Below are positions 51,001 through 59,400 of a stretch of DNA of 64,000 nucleotides, piece by piece. A program made the position numbers and the translations under genes. Source of the stretch: Lamellibrachia columna (lineage: Eukaryota > Annelida > Polychaeta > Sabellida > Siboglinidae); assembly GCA_963662155.1 (NCBI GenBank), contig OY759269.1, positions 2,939,598 to 3,003,597 on the forward strand. Reading direction: 5' to 3'. How positions within the stretch are numbered: position 1 is the stretch's first letter; the number at the start of each line of letters is the position of its first letter. The notes beneath the pieces are model-generated. The model did no database searches. It saw only the letters and a program-made list of their open reading frames with translations, and was not told where the DNA came from.

Positions 51001-52100
51001 CTGTTGTATGTCTGTATAGTTTGTGCACTGTTGTATGTCTGTATAGTTTGTGCACTGTTGTATGTCTGTATAGTTTGTGCACTGTTGTATGTCTGTATAG
51101 TTTGTGCACTGTTGTATGTCTGTATAGTTTGTGCACTGTTGTATGTCTGTATAGTTTGTGCACTGTTGTATGTCTGTATAGTTTGTGCACTGTTGTATGT
51201 CTGTATAGTTTGTGCACTGTTGTATGTCTGTATAGTTTGTGCACTGTTGTATGTCTGTATAGTTTGTGCACTGTTGTATGTCTGTATAGTTTGTGCACTG
51301 TTGTATGTCTGTATAGTTTGTGCACTGTTGTATGTCTGTATAGTTTGTGCACTGTTGTATGTCTGTATAGTTTGTGCACTGTTGTATGTCTGTATAGTTT
51401 GTGCACTGTTGTATGTCTGTATAGTTTGTGCACTGTTGTATGTCTGTATAGTTTGTGCACTGTTGTATGTCTGTATAGTTTGTGCACTGTTGTATGTCTG
51501 TATAGTTTGTGCACTGTTGTATGTCTGTATAGTTTGTGCACTGTTGTATGTCTGTATAGTTTGTGCACTGTTGTATGTCTGTATAGTTAGATTTGTGCAC
51601 TTTCCCTTTGGCTACACTTAACATCTGAAATGAATTCCACATACCTTACAAGTAACTGAAACTATAGCTACCTTCCACAAAAAAGTTGAAGATTTTTTTT
51701 TAAATTGCATTTCCTCCTTGAATCCATGGCAGTTCCTCGTGCTGATGGTGACTTTTTCGTGTCCCTATTCATGGTATAATGCTTAACGATTCTGGTGTGC
51801 TGTTTCTCTGAGCTCGGGTTCTGTTGGTGCCAAAGAAGTTTTATTATTTTTAATGTATTTTAAAGTAAAACTGGAAAACAAAGTGTATATGAAGTCAGGA
51901 CGACTTATTTAATATACAGTACCAGTAGCCGCAATCACTGAGAGGGTATATTCCTGCTTGTGATCTATGTCCTAATGCATGACCTTCTGCTGTGCACAGA
52001 TCCCGAGGAAAAGAAGGAGTATGAGTCATTCCGGAGGTTTCTGAAGAGGGAGAAACAGAAGACATCAAAGGTGGACGATCCACCGGCCAGGAACACGTGA
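32481..52100 (+). CDS. GPN1: GPN1, GPN-loop GTPase 1, complete, 12 exons
   Basis: Exons: 32481-32633, 36048-36141, 37737-37776, 38243-38309, 40313-40350, 41001-41079, 41461-41601, 42186-42332, 42466-42548, 46272-46402, 50555-50674, 52000-52100. They total 1194 nt, 397 codons plus TGA, against about 374 residues in human. An in-frame TAG lies 33 bases before the ATG, which fixes the start. Motifs: P-loop GMAGSGKT (40-47), the diagnostic GPN insertion GPNGG (100-104), G3 DTPGQ (136-140), G4 NKTD (203-206, split across exons 7/8), G5 SAV (258-260). The C-terminal tail is acidic and then basic. GPN1 works with GPN3 in cytoplasmic assembly and nuclear import of RNA polymerase II; this is known of the family, not seen here. 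The codons are uninterrupted, so the gene looks functional. Introns hold large minisatellites (38.4-40.2, 43.0-46.2, 47.2-50.5 and 50.8-51.6 kb) and a hAT insertion. Confidence 0.95.
33100..34544. other. Possible larger inverted-repeat element in GPN1 intron 1
   Basis: The left edge carries repeated GGCGTGATGCC/GGCATGATGCC motifs, then GAGCCCTTATCAG and GCAGGCATGGGCCAGT. The right edge near 34400-34544 carries inverse counterparts (CTGGCTTATCACTC, GGTCCACGCCTGC, ATGGCATCATGCC). The arms are imperfect. The middle includes a 92-codon plus-strand frame (34023-34301) ending in a hydrophobic stretch and followed by AATAAA, but I cannot assign it. Weak evidence. Confidence 0.3.
34300..34336. repeat. 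(CTTA)n microsatellite
   Basis: Tetranucleotide CTTA/TTTA run just after an AATAAA, at the end of an AT-rich segment of GPN1 intron 1. Confidence 0.85.
34545..35056. mobile_element. Short hAT-like miniature element in GPN1 intron 1
   Basis: It begins CAGGGCTGGGGTGAATTA and ends in the imperfect inverse (CAGGGCTAGGATCAATT read inwards). The internal GCTCCTGCTCTAA is shared, inverted, with the 25896 element. No matching target duplication was found. The flanks on both sides contain ATGGCATCATG-type sequence, as if it sits inside another repeat. Confidence 0.65.
35057..36047. other. End of GPN1 intron 1, nothing recognisable
   Basis: Starts with TTCATCATCCTG/ATGGCATCATGG sequence possibly belonging to the 33100 element, then unique AT-rich sequence. 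Three copies of ATCTGGTGTT lie near 35861-35892. No coding potential seen. Confidence 0.4.
36180..36955. mobile_element. hAT-like miniature element in GPN1 intron 2
   Basis: 776 bp starting CAGGGTTGTTTGATTTAAATC and ending AAATCATG...CAACCCTG. It is flanked by TGCACTGG (36172-36179) and TACGCTGG (36956-36963), matching at 6 of 8 positions. Terminal GATTTAAATCAT palindromes lie at both ends, and a poly-T run lies near 36916-36931. No coding capacity seen. Confidence 0.7.
37308..37413. repeat. 29-bp tandem repeat, four copies, GPN1 intron 2
   Basis: Copies of GCATCTAATGTCACAACCAT then GTGGCATGG, about 320 bases upstream of exon 3. Noncoding. Confidence 0.85.
38408..40199. repeat. Minisatellite, 63-bp unit, about 28 copies, GPN1 intron 4
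   Basis: The unit is GGCAGCATGGCTTTAGTGCC, ACGTGATCTAATAGGTCTTG, TAGCATGTACACGGCTGTCA, GCA. It starts about 100 bases after the exon 4 donor (38310). The 63-bp period without stops creates open frames over 400 codons on both strands; I regard these as artefacts. One copy near 38969 lacks about 12 bases. Confidence 0.95.
42038..42078. repeat. (TA)n microsatellite
   Basis: TA dinucleotide run with one TTT interruption in GPN1 intron 7, about 110 bases upstream of exon 8. Confidence 0.9.
43019..43924. repeat. Minisatellite, 37-bp unit, left part, GPN1 intron 9
   Basis: The unit is GGTATATAGTCAGTAAGAAC then TGTTCTGTGTGATGGAA, with an ACGTATGTAGTCAGT variant. GGTATGTAGTCAGT matches the GPN1 exon 9 donor region (42548/42549), about 470 bases upstream. 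The array is interrupted by the hAT insertion at 43925. Confidence 0.95.
43925..45199 (-). mobile_element. hAT transposon, internally deleted, inserted in a GPN1 intronic minisatellite
   Basis: 1275 bp bounded by inverted termini CAGGGTTGGC with subterminal GGAAGAAA/TTTCTTCC motifs, and flanked by the perfect 8-bp duplication ATGGAAGG (43917-43924 and 45200-45207). An 8-bp duplication and CAGGG termini are hAT hallmarks. The flanks on both sides are the same 37-bp minisatellite (GPN1 intron 9), so the array existed before the insertion. Only the 3' part of the transposase gene remains. Confidence 0.93.
44284..45060 (-). pseudogene. hAT transposase C-terminal remnant
   Basis: The minus-strand frame is open from about 45060 to the stop at 44284, about 258 codons. 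It contains [10 protein letters not shown] (the hAT RW motif region) and ends with the hAT C-terminal dimerisation signature [14 protein letters not shown]...HSKIRNRLG. There is no good ATG before the RW motif. The usual N-terminal BED finger and first catalytic Asp regions are missing, consistent with an internal deletion. It is probably non-autonomous. Confidence 0.85.
45200..46168. repeat. Minisatellite, 37-bp unit, right part, GPN1 intron 9
   Basis: Continuation of the 43019 array beyond the hAT element, about 26 copies. It contains a local variant (AAATGTTCTGGATGATGG) that spreads over several neighbouring copies. It ends about 100 bases before the exon 10 acceptor. Confidence 0.95.
46403..47152. 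other. GPN1 intron 10, unique part
   Basis: AT-rich unique sequence between exon 10 and the 59-bp array. No gene, repeat or element recognised. Confidence 0.5.
47153..50534. repeat. Minisatellite, 59-bp unit, about 57 copies, GPN1 intron 10
   Basis: The unit is CAGTCATCATTGACACCCCC, TGGCATGGTTCTGGTCATCT, CAACTCTTGCTACACTCCA. It ends 20 bases before exon 11 (50555). Each copy supplies a TACACTCCACAG acceptor-like end on the coding strand. A block of about 567 bp recurs (47607- and 48174- series), showing higher-order duplication. Confidence 0.95.
50787..51590. repeat. Minisatellite, 27-bp unit, about 30 copies, GPN1 intron 11
   Basis: The unit is TTGTATGTCTGTATAGTTTG then TGCACTG, nearly invariant (the first copies have ATAATT). 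Period 27 gives open frames of about 280-305 codons on both strands; these are artefacts. It begins about 110 bases after the exon 11 donor. Confidence 0.95.
51840..51845 (-). terminator. Candidate polyadenylation signal AATAAA for the coiled-coil gene
   Basis: The plus strand reads TTTATT, giving AATAAA on the minus strand about 290 bases downstream of the coiled-coil stop codon. If used, the 3' UTR would cover GPN1 exon 12 in antisense. Based on the motif alone. Confidence 0.35.
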
Positions 52101-52136
52101 CAGAGACTGTATCGTATGAGACAGACCCAATGAACA

Positions 52137-53366
52137 CTATGAAGCAAGGAATGTTCCTTGTTTGCGATGGCTGCCCTTCTGCCTACTGCCGTCCATCGCG
52201 TGGCTCACAGCAGGCAAGGTCCTGTTCCAGTCGTCGCCGAAGAATCTCCTCTTCTCTGGCTCCCCGCTCTGCCTCGAGTCCCTGACGGACGGCAGTTGAT
52301 TAGGCCTTGACCTTTGATGTTGTAGGGGCCACCTCGGGGACGGGCTCGGCAGCGGCGTCTTGGGGCTCAGCGGGGACGTCGTGTTGCTAGAGCCCGTGCT
52401 TCCGACCGAGATCTTGTGTTTGTGTTTCAGGGTTGTCGTTGCTGTCATGCCACTTTCGTTGATGCGTCTGTGTATGCGTGCCAGGTCGTTATTTACGGTC
52501 GCGATGGCGCCGTGGATTCTCTCCGCCGCTCTGTCGTAAGCCACGGTGTTCAGTCGAGTTGATGCACTCGAATCAACTATGCCGAGCTGGGCAGTGATCT
52601 TGTCAACGTCCTTCTGAAGCGCCTGTCGATTACATTAATGGTATTACTTGGAAGAAAAAGTGGAAGCTATGTGTTAATTCACTAATGAACAACAATTCTG
52701 TTTAATTAATACACAAAGTAATATACTTAAGTTGCCACTCTGGACATTAGTACTCAGAGATTAAATATTGACGAACATTTTAGCGAAACCTATAAAAATT
52801 ATGAATTCTACCAGGCACCCTATAGGAATGATTTCCTGACCCGTGACTGCATAATGTAGCCAGTTGACATAATGTAGCCAGTTGACATGGACGTTGTATA
52901 CCTGGACGGCGACGTAGATCTTGGACATGACGCGACAGCACGCCAGCCGGACGTTGCCGGTCGACCTGGGCAGCTGCATGACGTCCAACAGCTCGAGTCG
53001 GTCGTCGCTGTCCTGCTGTTTCGTGGAGTCTGTGAGCGCCTGCAGAGCCTCGAGACGGCGCAGGAGGCGGGCCACGTTCTCCTGACAAACGACAGGTCAT
53101 CAGTGGTCGCGCACGTGTACACATCGTACAATAAAGGTCTCACTACTTTTCGTAACAAATGTGTTTGTACAAGAAATATAACAATTCTACAGTGGACTCC
53201 GCTTAACAGAATCAGCCGTTTAATAGAATCAAATATATTGTCTGGGACGAAATCAATTCATATTCCCGCTGTTCTCATTTGTGCAGCTTAATGGAATCAA
53301 ATTGCTCTGGTCCGAAGTGATTATATTAAGCGAAGTACACTGGGCTATATAGTTTTCGTGTGTCTG

Positions 53367-53430
<64 letters not shown>

Positions 53431-56400
53431 TAGCAGTATTTATGTGGGAGGTTGGCTTTATAATTGGAGATGTTGGCCCCGGAAAGGGGGAGAAGGGAGG
53501 TTGACAGTTTTGAGACCCCTGCCGCACCCCTCACTACAGCGATCAAGGCAGACATTGCGAGCGACACCAAAGCACATGTCGCCGTCATTCCAGTGTGATT
53601 ACGTGCCTCCAATCGACTCATCTTGACGTTGTCCGACCCCAGGTAGACCGCGTTCGTTGAAGACGTGGCGTCAGCGACACCCAGGTGCTTGGCGATTTTC
53701 GCATTGAGCGCTTTCACCTGAACGATAACACCATCCAATTACACCACCATTGTGCTCGGACTTAATCCAATTACACCACCATTGTGCTCGGACTGAATAC
53801 ATTACAACACCATTGTGCTCGGACTGAATACATTATAACACCATTGTGCTCGGACTGGATACAATTACAGCACCATTATGCTCGGACTGGATACAATTAC
53901 AGCACCATTGTGCTCGGGCTGGATACAATTACAACACCATTGTGCTCGGACTGGATGCAATTACAACACCATTGTGCTCGGACTGAATCCAATTACACCA
54001 CCATTGTGCTCGGACTGAATACATTACAACACCATTGTGCTCGGACTGAATCCAATTACACCACCATTGTGCTCGGACTGAATACATTACAACACCATTG
54101 TGCTCGGACTTGATACAATTACAGTACCATTGTGCTCGGACTGAATCCAATTACAGCACCATTGTGCTCGGACTGAATACATTATAACACCATTGTGCTC
54201 GGACTGGATACAATTACAACACCATTGTGCTCGGACTGGATACAATTACATCACCATTGTGCTCGGGCTGGATACAATTACAGCACCATTGTGCTCGGAC
54301 TGAATACATTATAACACCATTGTGCTCGGACTGGATACAATTACAACACCATTGTGCTCGGACTGGATACAATTACATCACCATTGTGCTCGGGCTGGAT
54401 ACAATTACAACACCATTGTGCTCGGACTGGATACAATTACAACACCATTGTGCTCGGATTGGATCCAATTACATAATTGTAATTGGTTACAAACAAAATG
54501 TATTTGGAATTGGTTCTGTTTTTTTTATAAATGATGCCGTACTTGTATTATTTTGTCCGTGTAACTGCCATAATTACAATAAACAACAGTATTTTCAATG
54601 CCACATAAAAGTTCATTACATTTTTATTAATCGTGTATAAAATATGCAAATTCAACAACACAACATATCAAAAAATAGAAAAGTTTTAACTGAAATTATT
54701 GTAATAATTTTCATGTTGTGTATTAAATTGGAATTAGCCCTGGATTTCTACATGTCAGTATGAAGTAGATTAAGAGTAACGCCAACTTCTTTAGAAACTA
54801 ATTACATGTATGTCTGGCACGGTCAAGTATTACGGCGATGATTGATTGACAAAATGGAAGTTGACGGTGTCTGACGACAAACCTGCGTGTCAAACATGGT
54901 GACGCGGCTCGTCTCGCGGGCATTGCAGCGCTCCGTGGCCTGGTAAGCCCGCGACAGCTTCTGCACCTCGGCGGCGTGGCGGCATTTGATGGCGTACCGT
55001 TCCTTCTCCAGGCCACTGATGGCTGCCTTCTGGTGCTCCGTCGTCTGTCTCAGCTCAGCCAGGGCCTCGCGTTGCCTCTCGATCTACGGCGTAGAATACA
55101 AGTAACACGTGCTAACCCAGTCTCTCGATATACGGCGTAGAATACAAGTAACACGTGCTAATCCAGCCTCTCGGTCTACGGCGTAGAATACAAGTAACAC
55201 GTGCTAACCCAGTTTCTCGATATACGGCGTAGAATACAAGTAACACGTGCTAATCCAGTCTCTCGGTCTACGGCGTAGAATACAAGTAACACGTGCTAAC
55301 CCAGTTTCTCGATATACGGCGTAGAATACAAGTAACACGTGCTAATCCAGTCTCTCGGTCTACGGCGTAGAATACAAGTAACACGTGCTAACCCAGTCTC
55401 TCGGTCTACATCGTAGAATACAAGTAACACGTGCTAATCCAGTATCTCGGTCTACGGCGTAGAATACAAGTAACACGTGCTAACCCAGTCTCTCGGTCTA
55501 CATCGTAGAATACAAGTAACACGTGCTAACCCAGTCTCTCGGTCTACATCGTAGAATACAAGTAACACGTGCTAATCCAGTATCTCGGTCTACGGCGTAG
55601 AATACAAGTAACACGTGCTAACCCAGTCTCTCGGTCTACATCGTAGAATACAAGTAACACGTGCTAACCCAGTCTCTCGGTCTACATCGTAGAATACAAG
55701 TAACACGTGCTAATCCAGTCTCTCGGTCTACGGCGTAGAATACAAGTAACACGTGCTAACCCAGTCTCTCGGTCTACGGCGTAGAATACAAGTAACACGT
55801 GCTAATCCAGTCTCACGATATACGGCGTAGAATACAAGTGACACGTGCTAACCCAGTCTCTCGATCTACGGCGTAGAATACAAGTAACACGTGCTAGCCC
55901 AGTCTCTCGATCTACGGCGTAGAATACAAGTAACAAGTGCTAATCCAGTCTCTCGGTCTACGGCGTAAAATACAAGTAACACGTGCTAACCCAGTCTCTC
56001 GATATACGGCGTAGAATACAAGTAACACGTGCTAACCCAGTCTCTCCATATACGGCGTAGAATACAAGTAACACGTGCTAGCCCAGTCTTTCGATCTACG
56101 GCGTAGAATACAAGTAACACATGCTAATCCAGTCTCTCGATATACGGCGTAGAATACAAGTAACACGTGCTAATCCAGTCTCTCGATATACGGCGTAGAA
56201 TACAAGTGACACGTGCTAACCCAGTCTCTCGATCTACGGCGTAGAATACAAGTAACACGTGCTAACCCAGTCTCTCCATATACGGCGTAGAATACAAGTA
56301 ACACGTGCTAGCTCAGTCTCTCGATCTACGGCGTAGAATACAAGTAACACGTGCTAATCCAGTCTCTCGATCTATGGCGTAGAATACAAGTAACACGTGC

Positions 56401-59400
56401 TAATCCAGTCTCTCGATCTACGGCGTAGAATACAAGTAACACGTGCTAACCCAGTCTCTCGATATACGGCGTAGAATACAAGTAACACGTGCTAACCCAG
56501 TCTCTCGGTCTACGGCGTAGAATACAAGTAACACGTGCTAACCCAGTCTCTCGGTCTACGGCGTAGAATACAAGTAACACGTGCTAGCCCAGTCTTTCGA
56601 TCTACGGCGTAGAATACAAGTAACACGTGCTAATCCAGTCTCTCGATATACGGCGTAGAATACAAGTGACAGGTGCTAACCCAGTCTCTCGATCTACGGC
56701 GTAGAATACAAGTAACACGTGCTAACCCAGTCTCTCCATATACGGCGTAGAATACAAGTGACACGTGCTAACCCAGTCTCTCGATATACGGCATAGAATA
56801 CAAGTAACACGTGCTAACCCAGTCTCTCCATATACGGCGTAGAATAGAAGTAACACGTGCTAGCCCAGTCTTTCGTTCTACGGCGTAGAATACAAGTAAC
56901 ACGTGCTAATCCAGTCTCTCGATATACGGCGTAGAATACAAGTGACACGTGCTAACCCAGTCTCTCGATCTACGGCGTAGAATAAAAGTAACACGTGCTA
57001 ACCCAGTCTCTCCATATACGGCGTAGAATGCAAGTAACACGTGCTAGCCCAGTCTCTCGATCTACGGCGTAGAATACAAGTAACAAGTGCTAATCCAGTC
57101 TCTCGGTCTACGGCGTAGAATACAAGTAACACGTGCTAACCCAGTCTCTCGATATACGGCGTAGAATACAAGTCACACGTGCTAATCCAGTCTCTCGGTC
57201 TACGGCGTAGAATGCAAGTAACACGTGCTAGCCCAGTCTCTCGATCTACGGCGTAGAATACAAGTAACAAGTGCTAATCCAGTCTCTCGGTCTACGGCGT
57301 AGAATACAAGTAACACGTGCTAACCCAGTCTCTCGATATACGGCGTAGAATACAAGTGACACGTGCTAACCCAGTCTCTCGATCTACGGCGTAGAATAAA
57401 AGTAACACGTGCTAACCCAGTCTCTCCATATACGGCGTAGAATGCAAGTAACACGTGCTAGCCCAGTCTCTCGATCTACGGCGTAGAATACAAGTAACAA
57501 GTGCTAATCCAGTCTCTCGGTCTACGGCGTAGAATACAAGTAACACGTGCTAACCCAGTCTCTCGATATACGGCGTAGAATACAAGTCACACGTGCTAAT
57601 CCAGTCTCTCGGTCTACGGCGTAGAATACAAGTAACACGTGCTAACCCAGTCTCTCGGTCTACGGCGTAGAGTACAAGTAACACGTGCTAACCCAGTCTC
57701 TCGGTCTACATCGTAGAATAGAAGTAACACGTGCTAACCCAGTCTCTCGGTCTACGGCGTAGAATACAAGTAACACGTGCTAACCCAGTCTCTCGGTCTA
57801 CGGCGTAGAATACAAGTAACACGTGCTAACCCAGTCTCTCGATATACGGCGTAGAATACAAGTAACACGTGCTAATCCAGTATCTCGGTCTACGGCGTAG
57901 AATACAAGTAACACGTGCTAACCCAGTTTCTCGATATATGGCGTAGAATACAAGTAACACGTGCTAATCCAGTCTCTCGATATACGGCGTAGAATACAAG
58001 TAACACGTGCTAATCCAGTCTCTCGATATACGGCGTAGAATACAAGTGACACGTACTAACCCAGTCTCTCGATATACGGCGTAGAATACAGGTAACACGT
58101 GCTAACCCAGTCTCTCCATATACGGCGTAGAATACAAGTAACACGTGCTAGCCCAGTCTCTCGATCTACGGCGTAGAATACACGTAACACGTGCTAATCC
58201 AGTCTCTCGATCTACGGCGTAGAATACAAGTAACACGTGCTAACCCAGTCTCTCCATATACGGCGTAGAATACAAGTGACACGTGCTAACCCAGTCTCTC
58301 GATATACGGCGTAGAATTCAAGTAACACGTGCTAACCCAGTCTCTCCATATACGGCGTAGAATACAAGTAACACGTGCTAGCCCAGTCTTTCGATCTACG
58401 GCGTAGAATACAAGTAACACGTGCTAATCCAGTATCTCGATATACGGCGTAGAATACAAGTGACACGTGCTAACCCAGTCTCTCGATCTACGGCGTAGAA
58501 TACAAGTAACACGTGCTAGCCCAGTCTCTCGATCTACGGCGTAGAATACAAGTAACAAGTGCTAATCCAGTCTCTCGGTCTACGGCGTAGAATACAAGTA
58601 ACACGTGCTAACCCAGTCTCTCGATATACGGCGTAGAATACAAGTAACACGTGCTAATCCAGTCTCTCGGTCTACGGCGTAGAATACAAGTAACACGTGC
58701 TAACCCAGTTTCTCGATATACGGCGTAGAATACAAGTAACACGTGCTAATCCAGTCTCTCGGTCTACGGCGTAGAATACAAGTAACACGTGCTAACCCAG
58801 TCTCTCGGTCTACATCGTAGAAAACAAGTAACACGTGCTAACCAAGTCTCTCGGTCTACGGCGTAGAATACAAGTAACACGTGCTAGCCCAGTATCTCGG
58901 TCTACATCGTAGAATACAAGTAACACGTGCTAACCCAGTCTCTCGGTCTACGGCGTAGAATACAAGTAACACGTGCTAACCAAGTCTCTCGGTCTACATC
59001 GTAGAATACAAGTAACACGTGCTAACCCAGTCTCTCGGTCTACATCGTAGAATACAAGTAACACGTGCTAACCCAGTCTCTCGGTCTACGGCGTAGAATA
59101 CAAGTAACACGTGCTAACCAAGTCTCTCGGTCTACATCGTAGAATACAAGTAACACGTGCTAATCCAGTCTTTCGGTCTACGGCGTAGAATACAAGTAAC
59201 ACGTGCTAACCCAGTCTCTTGGTCTACGGCGTAGAATACAAGTAACTCGTGCTAACCCAGTCTCTCGATATACGGCGTAGAATACAAGTAACACGTGCTA
59301 ATCCAGTCTCTCGGTCTACGGCGTAGAATACAAGTAACACGTGTTAACCCAGTCTCTCGGTCTACATCGTAGAATACAAGTAACACGTGCTAACCCAGTC

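Noticed and set aside
50699..51642. Four overlapping 277-305-codon open frames
   Set aside because: 27-bp unit array in GPN1 intron 11; open frames on both strands are expected.
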